Shown here one piece after another: positions 43,225-52,505 of a stretch of 64,000 bases of DNA (positions are counted from its first letter, which is position 1; each line of letters begins with the position of its first letter). This DNA comes from Treponema socranskii subsp. paredis ATCC 35535. GTDB lineage: Bacteria > Spirochaetota > Spirochaetia > Treponematales > Treponemataceae. Made by a program: the position numbers and the translations under genes. The notes beneath the pieces were generated by a model. It made no database searches and was not told where the DNA came from. It saw only the letters and a program-made list of their open reading frames with translations. The stretch is from assembly GCA_000413015.1 (NCBI GenBank), contig KE332515.1:717092-781091 (forward strand), given 5' to 3'.

Positions 43225-44343
43225 ATGGAAAAAAAATTGACACCGATTACGCTCCTGTGCGGATACCTCGGAGCGGGAAAAACAACGCTTTTAAATAACG
43301 TTCTGACGAATCAAAAAGGCTATAAAGTAGCCGTCATCGTAAACGATATCGGCGAAGTAAACGTCGACGCGAAACTCATCGCCGACGGTGCGAAGATTAC
43401 CGATTCGAGCAGTATCGTTCCGCTTACAAACGGCTGTATCTGCTGTACGCTCAAAACGCAGCTCGCACAAAACATCGAAAATCTTATTAAAACGGGCAAA
43501 TACGATTACATCATGATCGAAGCGAGCGGCGTATGCGAACCCATGCCGATCGCCCAGGAACTCGAAACGATTTCAAACGGCAAACTCGACAATGTCGTCG
43601 GCGTCGTCGACGCGAAGCGTCTCGTCGACGAATTTTCCGGCGGAGACGCGCTGCTTAAAGAAAAAGAAGAAGACGATATAGAATCGCTGCTCGTTCAGCA
43701 AATCGAATTCTGCTCGACATTATTAATTAATAAAATCGATTTGGTTGACGAAGCCGAATTGAAAAAAGTCCGCGCCGTCATCAATACGATTCATCCGAAC
43801 GTAAAGATCATCGAAACGCAAAACGGCAAAGTACCGGTCGAAGACATCATGGGAACGGGTTCGTTCGATTTCGAAAAAGTATACGGAAGCGCCGGCTGGT
43901 GCCGCGCGATCGAAGAAGAGGAAGAAGAAGGCGAACACCATCACAAAGAAGAAGGCGACAGCGGAAGCGACGAAGACGAATACGGCATAAGCACGTTCAT
44001 CTATACGAGGCGAAAACCTTTCGACCGCATAAAACTCGATTCTTACGCGAACCGCTGGCCGAAAAACATTATCCGCTGCAAAGGCATTATGTGGTTCAAA
44101 GACGAACCCGATATGGCGTGGGTATTCGAAACGAGCGGCCGCCAAATCCAAGCGGGGTATTCGGGAGCATGGCTTGCAGCGTGTCCGAAAGCGGAACAGG
44201 AGCAAGTGCTTGCAGAAAATCCGCAGATGAAAAAAGATTGGGATGCGAAAGTCGGCGACCGAATGATAAAGCTCTGCATCATCGGACAGAATTTGGATAA
44301 AGAAAAAATTTCAAAAGAACTCGACGAAGTTCTCGCGGATTAA
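43225..44343 (+). CDS. CobW/COG0523-family GTP-dependent metallochaperone
   Basis: G3E GTPase that inserts metal (often zinc) into target proteins. 372 residues. Walker A is LCGYLGAGKTTLLNNVL, the metal motif is GCICCTLKTQL (CxCC), then IEASGVCEPMPIAQELE and LINKIDLV. A short insert at about 230-256 has EEEEEEGEHHHKEEG, a likely metal-binding stretch. The C-terminal CobW domain begins with FIYTRRKPFDRIKLDSY and continues with KGIMWFKDEPDMAW. Starts at 43225; an in-frame extension to 43114 reads through a repeat element and is rejected. Confidence 0.93.
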   Translation: MEKKLTPITLLCGYLGAGKTTLLNNVLTNQKGYKVAVIVNDIGEVNVDAKLIADGAKITDSSSIVPLTNGCICCTLKTQLAQNIENLIKTGKYDYIMIEASGVCEPMPIAQELETISNGKLDNVVGVVDAKRLVDEFSGGDALLKEKEEDDIESLLVQQIEFCSTLLINKIDLVDEAELKKVRAVINTIHPNVKIIETQNGKVPVEDIMGTGSFDFEKVYGSAGWCRAIEEEEEEGEHHHKEEGDSGSDEDEYGISTFIYTRRKPFDRIKLDSYANRWPKNIIRCKGIMWFKDEPDMAWVFETSGRQIQAGYSGAWLAACPKAEQEQVLAENPQMKKDWDAKVGDRMIKLCIIGQNLDKEKISKELDEVLAD

Positions 44344-44351
44344 AAAAACGG

Positions 44352-44400
44352 AACGTAAGGTGCTGCCCGAAAAATTTGGGAGTCGGACAGTTCCCTTACG
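44352..44400. other. Hairpin downstream of the cobW-family gene
   Basis: Outer stem CGTAAGG (44354-44360) with CCTTACG (44394-44400), and short inner pairs CTG/CAG and CCG/CGG. It lies 10 nt after the stop. It has no clear T-run, so a terminator role is only possible. Confidence 0.35.
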
Positions 44401-44454
44401 GCGCTTTATCCGTGCGGAAAGTTATCTCACATACCGCGTCGGGGTTGTTGATTT

Positions 44455-45033
44455 TTACGATTTGAATTCGATAACATCGAGCTGCGACATTCCGCTTTTA
44501 TCGGAATAGGCTGCTAAAAGCCGATAGAGTATTCCGAAACGTTTGACGCTCTTCATATACCCCGCCATCATACCCTTTTTCCGCACGGAAACGAAATGAT
44601 CGCACCAGCCGAGCAATTCCCTTTCCGGATCGTCGAGACAAAAATTCGTTCCGATATCGATTCCGGACGCTTTGATCGCTTTCAGATCGAGTTCCATGCC
44701 TTTACGATTTTGAGCGTCGAACGCAAGCCGTGCACCGGGAAAACGCTCGGCCATAGCGCAGAACAATTTTTTTACGTCATTCTTTTTAAAATAGATAAAG
44801 ACGCCCGACGCTATGAAAATTGCGCCGTCTTCTTTTCGAAAATCGACGGCATCGAACCAGTGAAGATCGTTCAAATCCGATGCGACGTTTTTTTCACGCT
44901 CGCCCGAAGGAATAAGCGCTTCACGCACTTCGATGACGTTCGGGAAATCCACGTTGACAAAACGGCATGTTCCGTTGTCCGCCGGATGTCCCGTCGTATC
45001 CAAACCGCAGCCCGTACCGATCGAAGCGCATGA
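44455..45033 (-). pseudogene. Remnant of a leucine carboxyl methyltransferase-like enzyme (5'-truncated)
   Basis: SAM-dependent methyltransferase of the LCM/PPM1-like O-methyltransferase family. The visible frame begins within the SAM-binding glycine loop (SIGTGCGLDTTGHP) and continues VNVDFPNVIEVREALIPSGE, the acidic loop of the family. An in-frame stop at 45034-45036 lies just upstream, and the normal N-terminal 80-90 residues are missing. No matching N-terminal sequence is seen in another frame up to 45153. The C-terminal 190 residues look intact. Most likely a pseudogene; a short internal start (TTG 45003) would lack the SAM loop. Confidence 0.7.
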
Positions 45034-45153
45034 TTACGGTGCGTAAACGGCGCTCATCCGTACGGACCGTCTGAAAACAATCGGATTTCGGGCGGCGCCT
45101 TTTGCACGCCTCCCGCCCGTTTGCGATTCCACGCACGGCAGCGGAACCGTCGA

Positions 45154-46074
45154 TTACTTTTTCCCGATTTCGCCGATCGCCGATACTACGCCTGCAAGAT
45201 TTTGAAAATCCGCCGGCACGATGATTTTCGTCGCCTGTCCGTTCGCGGCTTTTTCAAGCGTTTCAAGGCTGCGAAGTTTCACGACCGCTTCGTCGATGTG
45301 CACGTCTTTGATCATCTGCAATCCTGCTGCCGTCGCCTGCTGCACTTCGCGGATCGCCTGAGCTTCGCCTTCTGCTTTTCGGATCTGCGCTTCTTTTTCG
45401 GCTTCCGCATGTAAGATCGTCGCCTGCTTTTGCGCTTCGGCTTCGAGAATGCGCGCCTGCTTTTGTCCTTCGGCGACGAGGATTTCCGACTGCTTTTGCC
45501 CTTCGGCGATCAATATCTTTTCGCGCCGTTCGCGTTCGGCGCGCATCTGCTTTTCCATCGCTTCGCGGATCGCTTCCGGCGGCATGATGTTTTTCACTTC
45601 GACGCGGTTTACTTTGATGCCCCACGGATCGGTCGCTTCGTCGAGTATCGAGCGCATCTTCGTGTTGATGACGTCGCGGCTCGTAAGCGTCGCATCCAAA
45701 TCCAGCTCTCCGATAATATTGCGCAGCGTCGTCGCGCTCAAATTTTCTATGGCGAGCATCGGATTTTCGACGCCGTAGGTATACAGTTTCGCATCGGTGA
45801 TCTGCATATAGACGACGGTATCGATTTTCATCGTAACGTTGTCCTTTGTGATAACCGGCTGCGGCGGGAAATCGAGCACACGTTCTTTGAGCGACACTTT
45901 ATTTGCGACGCGGTCGATAAACGGCGTCTTTACATGCAAACCCGTCTGCCACGTCGCAATATACGTACCGAGCCGTTCGATCACGAAGGCGCGCGCTTGC
46001 GGAACGATTTGAATATTCGTGATGACAAGCACCATGACGATGACAACCAATGCGATGACAACATATAAGTTCAT
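45154..46074 (-). CDS. SPFH/stomatin-like membrane protease-associated protein (QmcA-like)
   Basis: 306 residues. N-terminal membrane segment (LYVVIALVVIVMVLVITNIQ), an SPFH domain (VPQARAFVIERLGTYIATWQ, then KVSLKERVLDFPPQPVITKD), then a charged coiled coil (EKQMRAERERREKILIAEGQ with repeats EGQKQARILEAEAQKQATIL). The C-terminal EKAANGQATKIIVPADF is typical. Forms large oligomers in membrane microdomains. GGAGGAATT ribosome-binding site. It pairs with the NfeD gene upstream. Confidence 0.94.
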   Translation of the reverse strand: MNLYVVIALVVIVMVLVITNIQIVPQARAFVIERLGTYIATWQTGLHVKTPFIDRVANKVSLKERVLDFPPQPVITKDNVTMKIDTVVYMQITDAKLYTYGVENPMLAIENLSATTLRNIIGELDLDATLTSRDVINTKMRSILDEATDPWGIKVNRVEVKNIMPPEAIREAMEKQMRAERERREKILIAEGQKQSEILVAEGQKQARILEAEAQKQATILHAEAEKEAQIRKAEGEAQAIREVQQATAAGLQMIKDVHIDEAVVKLRSLETLEKAANGQATKIIVPADFQNLAGVVSAIGEIGKK

Positions 46075-46202
46075 AATTCCTCCAAGAATTTATTAATTAA
46101 CCTGAACGGCGAATTTTGAAAACATTTTAAAACAAAGCTGTGCTTTCGGCAGGAACTTCGTTCGCAGGTTCACACCGAAAGCCGTGAGCGTGTTAATTGC
46201 GC

Positions 46203-46649
46203 TCATTCTTTTACGGGAACGACGACGGCGGTATTGCCTTCGAGTCTTACGATTTTGCACTCCTCCCCTTTTTCAATCGTTTCGCCGCTTTCCGATCGCG
46301 CTGTCCACACAATGCCGAGCGCTTTTACCGCACCCTTATCGAACTCAGTCATACGCTCCGTAACGAGAACCTTTTTACCGATAAGGCTGTCCGCATTCGT
46401 CGGCATTTTTTTTGCGAGTTTTTTTGCCGCAAGCGGCCGCGTAAAGACGAGCAGCACAAGCGAAAGAGCGGCGAAAATAAAAAGCTGCCACTTAAACGGA
46501 ATCGGCGCGAGTGACAAAAAAATCATCATAAACGCTCCGCACGCAAACCAAATCGTCGTGAGCGCCATCGTAAGCGATTCGATGACGATACAGAGGATAA
46601 CGACGATAAGCCACAACCACGGCAAATTATTTAAAATAAGCATCGGCAT
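46203..46649 (-). CDS. NfeD-like membrane protein
   Basis: 148 residues: hydrophobic helices over the first about 80 residues (LPWLWLIVVILCIVIESLTM and WQLFIFAALSLVLLVFTRPL), then an OB-fold domain (DSLIGKKVLVTERMTEFDKG, then GIVWTARSESGETIEKGEEC). NfeD partners SPFH proteins, consistent with the neighbour. Starts at the ATG at 46649, 7 nt after a -10 box. Confidence 0.92.
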   Translation of the reverse strand: MPMLILNNLPWLWLIVVILCIVIESLTMALTTIWFACGAFMMIFLSLAPIPFKWQLFIFAALSLVLLVFTRPLAAKKLAKKMPTNADSLIGKKVLVTERMTEFDKGAVKALGIVWTARSESGETIEKGEECKIVRLEGNTAVVVPVKE

Positions 46650-46656
46650 ACTTATA

Positions 46657-46685
46657 AATATAACATAAAAAAAGTTTTTTGTATA
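46657..46685 (-). promoter_or_regulatory. nfeD promoter candidate (leaderless geometry)
   Basis: Minus strand: TATACA (46680-46685), 17-nt spacer, TATATT (46657-46662), then 7 nt to the ATG at 46649. Confidence 0.45.
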
Positions 46686-46699
46686 TTTTCAAAAGACAA

Positions 46700-48211
46700 T
46701 CAGTCGGAGTATCGGAACACCCGCCTGCCTGCGACAAAGAGCTCTTTTACTTTGCCGACGAGTTCCCTGCCGTTGAAAGGGGTCGCTTTCCCCTTACTGA
46801 AAAAGGCGTTCGCGTCCACCGTCCACTTTTCTTCGGGATCGACGAACACGATGTCGGCGTCGAAACCGGGAGCGAGTACGCCTTTATTGAGACCGAGAAT
46901 GCGCGCGGGATTTGCCGACATGAGAGCAGATAATCTCTTCGCTCCCAGCTGACCGCCTGCAACGAGGACGGTATTGCACACCGCAAAGGCAGTTTCGAGC
47001 CCCGTAAAGCCGGGACTACCTGAGACTTTGTCTTCGAGCGTATGCGGCGCGTGATCGGTCGCGATGACGTCGACCGTACCGTCGCGGAGTCCTTCGAGAA
47101 GCACGACCCTGTCGTCTTCGCTCCTGAGCGGCGGATTTACGAGCGCGCGTATAAAAGGTTCGTCGGTACCGCAGAGAGCCAAGTGATGCGGAGTGACTTC
47201 GCAGGTAACACGAAAACGTTTTTCTTCCCTCGCTTCGGGGACATAGCGCGTACCGTCGAGAAAAGTTTCGTAGGCGGCGTCCGCTTCGTCGGCGAGGTAG
47301 TCCGCTTCATCATCCGAAAGCGATTCTTTTGCGCTGCGCACGGCATCGAGAGCGGCAGCAGTACTCACATGTGCGATGTGTACATGGCACCCCGCTTCGC
47401 GAGCGATCATGATATTTCGGATCGTCGCGCTGTTTTCCGCAAGAGCAAGCAGATCGTTCGCCTTTGTCAAAAGGCTCGCGATTTTGTCGAGCACTTCGTC
47501 GGGAACGTCATCGTCGTCGTCCGCTCCCCATGCGGCAAGGTGATAGGCTTCCATCAGTTTGAGCGCTTCATGCCGATATGTCTTTGCCGCGGCGGCAAGC
47601 GATGAGTCTTCGCTGTGACAGCCTACGATGATGCCGCGGCGGGAAGCTTTTGTCATAGCGTCGAGCATGACGGAAGCGGATGCGACATCGTTTCCGTCTT
47701 CGGTGATAAGCGGCACGCGGGATGCGTCGAGCTCTTCGATGTGTCGGGTATCTATGCCTCCGAAATCCTTTGTGATGCTCACCGACTGTATCACGCCGGC
47801 AAGAGCGAGAGATGAGGCTTCCCGGTCGATTTCAAGCGCGCTCATCTGAGAGGAAACGACGGGAGCCGTATTCGGCATCGCAACGACGGTACCGAAGCCT
47901 CCGGCACAAGCAGCGCGCAAACCGCTTGTCAAATCTTCTTTTTGCGTCTGCCCCGGATAACGCAAGTGTACATGCATATCGATAAAAGCGGGCATGAGCG
48001 TAAGCCCCTGCGCGTCGACGTATTCGACTGAAGTCTGCTCGTAGCCGTCTTCGGCGAGCACGGAAAGCGCGAGAGCTTCCGTCGTTTTTTTATTCGTAAA
48101 ATAGCCGGTATAGACCGCGCGGATTTTATCGTCCACGACAAGCAGCGCTCCGGGCGTGTCGATCGCTTCGTCGAGGAGGTGTGCATTGTAAAAAAGAAGA
48201 GCGCGCGTCAC
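46700..48211 (-). CDS. pyrC: Dihydroorotase (class I-like)
   Basis: Cyclises carbamoyl aspartate to dihydroorotate in UMP synthesis. 503 residues. Metal ligands: IDMHVHLRYPGQTQKEDL, GCHSED, CHVHIAHVST, CEVTPHHLAL and VDVIATDHAPHTLEDK. It is longer than usual (about 430) because of acidic insertions: ADDDDDVPDE at about 235 and DDEADYLADEADAAYE at about 300. GTG start overlaps the pyrI stop. Last of pyrB-pyrI-pyrC. Allantoinase or hydantoinase are less likely given the neighbours. Confidence 0.92.
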   Translation of the reverse strand: MTRALLFYNAHLLDEAIDTPGALLVVDDKIRAVYTGYFTNKKTTEALALSVLAEDGYEQTSVEYVDAQGLTLMPAFIDMHVHLRYPGQTQKEDLTSGLRAACAGGFGTVVAMPNTAPVVSSQMSALEIDREASSLALAGVIQSVSITKDFGGIDTRHIEELDASRVPLITEDGNDVASASVMLDAMTKASRRGIIVGCHSEDSSLAAAAKTYRHEALKLMEAYHLAAWGADDDDDVPDEVLDKIASLLTKANDLLALAENSATIRNIMIAREAGCHVHIAHVSTAAALDAVRSAKESLSDDEADYLADEADAAYETFLDGTRYVPEAREEKRFRVTCEVTPHHLALCGTDEPFIRALVNPPLRSEDDRVVLLEGLRDGTVDVIATDHAPHTLEDKVSGSPGFTGLETAFAVCNTVLVAGGQLGAKRLSALMSANPARILGLNKGVLAPGFDADIVFVDPEEKWTVDANAFFSKGKATPFNGRELVGKVKELFVAGRRVFRYSD

Positions 48212-48660
48212 GATTTTGCCTCCACGGGATTTCCGTCTTCACCCGCCGTATAAAGCGCGTCGCAGTATTCGCAGCGGTACAATCTTTTTATGCGGTCGAC
48301 GAGCAAAAAGGTCGACGGAACGAAATTTTCGCTCGCCGTGATGCAGCGCGGATTTTTACAGCGGAATACGTTTTGCACCCGCGGCGGCAGGGTCATATTG
48401 ATTTTACGAACGACCTTTTCGTCTTTAATAATATTGACGCAGATATCGGGATCGATAAAACCGAGCACCGAAAAATCGATATCGATGATATTGTCGATTT
48501 TGATCATATCTTTTTTGCCGCTCTTTTGCGACGGCACGTTCATGATGAGCGCCGACGTAAAAGGAGAAGCGTCGAGACCGAGCCGGCGGAAAATGCGCCA
48601 GCCCGTTCCCGCTTTGATATGATCGATCACCAAACCGTTTTTAATCGCCGTTACGTTCAT
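48208..48660 (-). CDS. pyrI: PyrI, aspartate carbamoyltransferase regulatory chain
   Basis: Zinc-bearing regulatory subunit of the ATCase holoenzyme that binds nucleotides for feedback control. 150 residues from the ATG at 48660 (GGAGG upstream). Allosteric domain: IKNGLVIDHIKAGTGWRIFR. The zinc site is CKNPRCI followed by CEYC (four Cys). Overlaps pyrC by 4 nt. Its presence means ATCase here is probably the E. coli-type B2C3 holoenzyme. Confidence 0.95.
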   Translation of the reverse strand: MNVTAIKNGLVIDHIKAGTGWRIFRRLGLDASPFTSALIMNVPSQKSGKKDMIKIDNIIDIDFSVLGFIDPDICVNIIKDEKVVRKINMTLPPRVQNVFRCKNPRCITASENFVPSTFLLVDRIKRLYRCEYCDALYTAGEDGNPVEAKS

Positions 48661-48741
48661 CACCGCCTCCGCTTGTATCGGGAACCCGAAAGACCGCAAT
48701 TTAAGATCGCTTAAAAAACCGACCGAATTTTTAAAACCGTC

Positions 48742-49665
48742 CTATAGACAGCCCGTCAATTTTGCAATGAGCGCCATGCGCGCATACATGCCGTACTTCA
48801 CCTGCCTGAAATATGCAGAGCGCGGATCGTCGTCTACTTCCGGCGCTATTTCGTTTACGCGCGGCAGCGGATGCAGCACGATCATATCCGGGCGCGCAAG
48901 CTTCATCTTGGCTTTATCGAGGATATAGCTGTCTTTTAATCGGATGTAATCCTGTTCATTGAAAAAGCGCTCTTTTTGCACGCGCGTCATATAGAGGATA
49001 TCGATCGTATCGATAACGTCTTCAAGGCGACGTACGCTTTCGTATTCGACGCCGGATGCATCGAGTACGCTTTCCCGCATGTATTCGGGTATCGCAAGTT
49101 CGCTCGGACTGATAAAGACGAATTTATTATTTTTATAGCGGCACATCGCCTGCACGAGACTGTGCACGGTACGCCCGAATTTCAAATCGCCGCAAAAGCC
49201 TACGGTAAGATTTTCAAAACCGCCGCGCAGCTCTCGTATCGTCACCAGATCGGTGAGCGTCTGCGTCGGATGGAAGTGTCCGCCGTCGCCCGCATTTATG
49301 AGGGGACACGACGAAAAACGGGAAGCGAGGAGCGCCGCACCTTCTTTCGGACTGCGCATCGCGATGACGTCGACATAAGACGAAACGACACGGATCGTAT
49401 CGGAAAGCGATTCTCCTTTTACAGAGGAACTCGACTGTGCGTCCGAAAATCCCTCGACTGCACCTCCGAGCCGGAGCATCGCCGCTTCGAAGGAAAGACG
49501 CGTGCGCGTGCTCGGTTCAAAAAAAAGCGCCGCGAGAATTTTCCCGCGGCACACATCTTGAAACGCTGCAGGATCGACGATCATCTGTTCGGAAAGGGAA
49601 CAGATTTCATCGATCTCTTCGACGGAAAGATCATCCGGCTCTATAAGGTGGCGCCCTTCCAACAT
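48742..49665 (-). CDS. pyrB: PyrB, aspartate carbamoyltransferase catalytic chain
   Basis: Condenses carbamoyl phosphate and aspartate. 307 residues. Signatures: [16 protein letters not shown] (carbamoyl-phosphate loop), [16 protein letters not shown] (80s loop SSxxKGES), [20 protein letters not shown] and [15 protein letters not shown] (240s loop with PLPRxxEI). GGAGG ribosome-binding site. First gene of pyrB-pyrI-pyrC. Confidence 0.97.
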   Translation of the reverse strand: MLEGRHLIEPDDLSVEEIDEICSLSEQMIVDPAAFQDVCRGKILAALFFEPSTRTRLSFEAAMLRLGGAVEGFSDAQSSSSVKGESLSDTIRVVSSYVDVIAMRSPKEGAALLASRFSSCPLINAGDGGHFHPTQTLTDLVTIRELRGGFENLTVGFCGDLKFGRTVHSLVQAMCRYKNNKFVFISPSELAIPEYMRESVLDASGVEYESVRRLEDVIDTIDILYMTRVQKERFFNEQDYIRLKDSYILDKAKMKLARPDMIVLHPLPRVNEIAPEVDDDPRSAYFRQVKYGMYARMALIAKLTGCL

Positions 49666-49760
49666 GCGAATCCTCCGCTCTTTACGCTCCGCCTTTGCAC
49701 TCGGTACGAAAGACGGAGCGGTATTATTAATTAATAATTTTTATCGGCATCAAGCGCCGT

Positions 49761-50978
49761 TCAATCGATCGTATCCATGCGAGCGACGTCCTTATCGTAA
49801 TCGACGCCCGCGATATCGAACCCGTTTGCGGCAAGAAAGTCGTGCTTGTAACCTTCGAGATCGCAGAGCTCGCGGAGATTTTCCTGCGTTACCGACTTCA
49901 TGCTTTCGAGACATTTTTTCTGCACGTCGTCCGCAAGTTCGAGATCGTCGATTCTGATGCGGCGCTCGCTGTCGGTCGGAACCGTACCGTCGGCCCTATA
50001 GAGCCGCTCGGCAAAGAGACGTTCCATCTGTTCGATGCATCCTTCGTGCGTTCCCTTTTCTTTCATCACTTTAAATAAAATCGACAGATACAGCGATATG
50101 ATCGGGATAACCGCGCTCGAACGCGTGACGAGTCCCTTGTTGACGGAAATGTACGCGCCTCCGCCGACCGAGTTTTTCAGCTCTTTGTCCAAGTCGAGCG
50201 CCGCTTTTTCCAAATCGAGCTTCGCAGTGCCGATCGTGCCGTCGCGGTAAATCGCATGGCTGAGTTCGGGTCCGATATACGAATATGCGATCGTGCGGCA
50301 GCCTTGTGCGAGTACACCCGCATCGGACAGCTGTTTGATCCAGCGTCTCCAGTCGTCTCCGCCCATTACTTTGATCGTGCTTGCGATTTCTTCTTCCGTC
50401 GCCGGCTCCGCGCTCGACTCTTTGAGCGTTTCAGTCATAATATCGATGCACTTTCCGCTGTAGGGTTTTTCGCGCGGCTTGATTACCGATTTGTAGAGTA
50501 CTTTCGTATCGGGGTCGGTGCGCACGGGACTTGCAAGACTGTAAATTATTAAATCGAATTTGGCTCCGAGTTTTTTCACTTCGTCGATGACAAGCGCTCT
50601 CGTTTCGTCGGCAAAGGCGTCTGCATTCAGCGTAACGGATGCAAGACCTTCTTTTTTCGCCGCGCGATCGAAAGCCGCGTTATTGTACCAGCCGGGAGTG
50701 CCGCCCTTCGTTTCGGTTCCCGCTTTTTCGAAAGAAACGCCGATCGTGTCGGCTCCGTATTCGAATGCGGCGACGATGCGGCTTGCAAGTCCGTATCCCG
50801 TCGAACAGCCGAGGACGAGCACGGTTTTCGGCCCCGCCCCGCCTTCTTTTGCACCCTTGATACCGCGCTTCGTTTTTTGTTCCCTGATATACGCGATTTC
50901 GTTTTCCGTTTCTTTTGCACAGCCTACAGGATGCGCGTTGATACAGATACTGCTTCGAACCATCGGTTTAATAATCAT
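49761..50978 (-). CDS. fabV: Trans-2-enoyl-CoA reductase (NADH), FabV/TER family
   Basis: Reduces trans-2-enoyl-CoA or ACP to the saturated acyl form with NADH, the last step in fatty-acid elongation or in butyryl-CoA formation. 405 residues, close to T. denticola Ter. MVRSSICINAHPVGC at the N-terminus, LVLGCSTGYGLASRIVAAFE as the NADH loop, and the Tyr-x8-Lys centre in YSYIGPELSHAIYRDGTIGTAK (Tyr of SYIGPE region). AGAGG ribosome-binding site. It lies 65 nt after fabF. Confidence 0.95.
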   Translation of the reverse strand: MIIKPMVRSSICINAHPVGCAKETENEIAYIREQKTKRGIKGAKEGGAGPKTVLVLGCSTGYGLASRIVAAFEYGADTIGVSFEKAGTETKGGTPGWYNNAAFDRAAKKEGLASVTLNADAFADETRALVIDEVKKLGAKFDLIIYSLASPVRTDPDTKVLYKSVIKPREKPYSGKCIDIMTETLKESSAEPATEEEIASTIKVMGGDDWRRWIKQLSDAGVLAQGCRTIAYSYIGPELSHAIYRDGTIGTAKLDLEKAALDLDKELKNSVGGGAYISVNKGLVTRSSAVIPIISLYLSILFKVMKEKGTHEGCIEQMERLFAERLYRADGTVPTDSERRIRIDDLELADDVQKKCLESMKSVTQENLRELCDLEGYKHDFLAANGFDIAGVDYDKDVARMDTID

Positions 50979-51042
50979 AACTACCTCTCATAAAAACACT
51001 CATAAAAACTTTAGCGGACTTCGAATCAACTTCCGCCTTTCT

Positions 51043-52311
51043 TTATTCGTACCGCTTAACGATGACGCACCCGTTATGTCCGCCGAAACCAAGCGATACG
51101 CTCGCCGCCGCGTCGATGCGCATTTTTCTGCCTTTGTTCGGAACGTAATCCAAATCGCAACCGTGCTCGACATCGGGCTCGTTGAGGTTCATCGTCGCAG
51201 GTGCAAAACCGTCTCCGATCGCTTTGACGCAAAAGAGCGCTTCGATAACACCCGCAGCTCCGATCATGTGACCGGTCATACTCTTCGTCGATGACACCGC
51301 CAATGTATATGCGTGATCGCCGAAAGCGCGCTTTATCATTTTCGTTTCCGTTTCGTCGTTCGCCTGCGTCGACGTACCGTGTGCGTTGTAATACTGAACC
51401 GAAGAAGGCTGCATACCCGCGTCGGCAAAAGCGCGCTCGATGCAAAGCGCGCCCCCCGAACCGTCGGGAGTAGGTGCGGTTATATGATAAGCGTCGCTCG
51501 ACGATCCGTAGCCTGCGATTTCCGCGTAGATGCGCGCACCGCGCTTTTTCGCGTGTTCGAGTTCTTCAAGCACGAGGGCGGCGCTTCCTTCGGCCATGAC
51601 AAAACCGTCTCTCGTTTTATCGAAAGGCCGGCTCGCTTTTTCCGGACAATCGTTGAACGAAGAAGCGAGCGCTTGCAGCACTTGAAAGCAGCCGATGCTG
51701 AATCCCGTGATGCACGCTTCCGTACCGCTTCCGATGCACACATCCACCCTTCCGCTTCGAATCAAATCGGAAGCAAGACCGATCGCATCGGTACCCGAAG
51801 CGCAGGCCGTCGAAAGCGTCCATACGGGGCCGTGTACGCCGAGGAGCATGCTGACGTTCGCGGCAGCTTCGTTTTGCAGCATCATCGGAGCGGTAAGCGG
51901 CGGAAGCCGGCTCACACCGAAACGGGGATCGCAATATTTTTTAAAACCGTCTTCGATCGCATCGTATCCGCCGATACCGACGCCGTTTACGATGCCCGAG
52001 GCATCCGCCCCGAAAGACGATTCGTCATAGCCCGCATCGCGAATGGCTTGCAGAGAAGCGGCTGTGAGAAAGCGCGTAAACCGCGCCATTTTGCGCACGA
52101 GTTTATGATCCAAACCGTACGCGTCGAGTGAAAAATCTTTTACTTCGGCTGCAATCTTTACGGGATAATCGGAAGCATCGAAAAGGGTAATTTTCCCGAT
52201 GCCTCTTTTGCCGGCTTTGATGCCCGCCCATGTCGATGCGACATCGTTTCCGAGCGGAGTGACGGCACCCAAACCCGTAATGACTACACGTCTTCGTGAT
52301 TGAATATCCAT
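51043..52311 (-). CDS. fabF: FabF, beta-ketoacyl-ACP synthase II
   Basis: Condensing enzyme of fatty-acid elongation. 422 residues. Catalytic triad: Cys in LSTACASGTDAIGLA, His in YYNAHGTSTQANDETE, and His in SSTKSMTGHMIGAAG. The N-terminal VVITGLGAVTPLGNDVASTW is standard. The ATG at 52311 lies 6 nt from a -10 box and has no ribosome-binding site; an in-frame TTG at 52326 is possible. Precedes fabV in one unit. Confidence 0.95.
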   Translation of the reverse strand: MDIQSRRRVVITGLGAVTPLGNDVASTWAGIKAGKRGIGKITLFDASDYPVKIAAEVKDFSLDAYGLDHKLVRKMARFTRFLTAASLQAIRDAGYDESSFGADASGIVNGVGIGGYDAIEDGFKKYCDPRFGVSRLPPLTAPMMLQNEAAANVSMLLGVHGPVWTLSTACASGTDAIGLASDLIRSGRVDVCIGSGTEACITGFSIGCFQVLQALASSFNDCPEKASRPFDKTRDGFVMAEGSAALVLEELEHAKKRGARIYAEIAGYGSSSDAYHITAPTPDGSGGALCIERAFADAGMQPSSVQYYNAHGTSTQANDETETKMIKRAFGDHAYTLAVSSTKSMTGHMIGAAGVIEALFCVKAIGDGFAPATMNLNEPDVEHGCDLDYVPNKGRKMRIDAAASVSLGFGGHNGCVIVKRYE

Positions 52312-52317
52312 TGAGTC

Positions 52318-52346
52318 AGTGTACAAGGTATGGCATTTTTATTCAA
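52318..52346 (-). promoter_or_regulatory. fabF promoter (leaderless geometry)
   Basis: Minus strand: TTGAAT (52341-52346), 17-nt spacer, TACACT (52318-52323), then 6 nt (52312-52317) to the ATG. Same layout as flbD, lolA and lepB. Confidence 0.55.
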
Positions 52347-52505
52347 TAAGCCGGATTGCATAAACGCATTATCTTAGAACAGCGCAATCTTTTTTATGCA
52401 TAAGATACCATGCGAACGATATCGGCATGAAAACAATTAAAAAAAATACATAAAAACAGCATACTATTCGTTAAAAAAATTACGCAACCGTGCAGATCGC
52501 AATGA

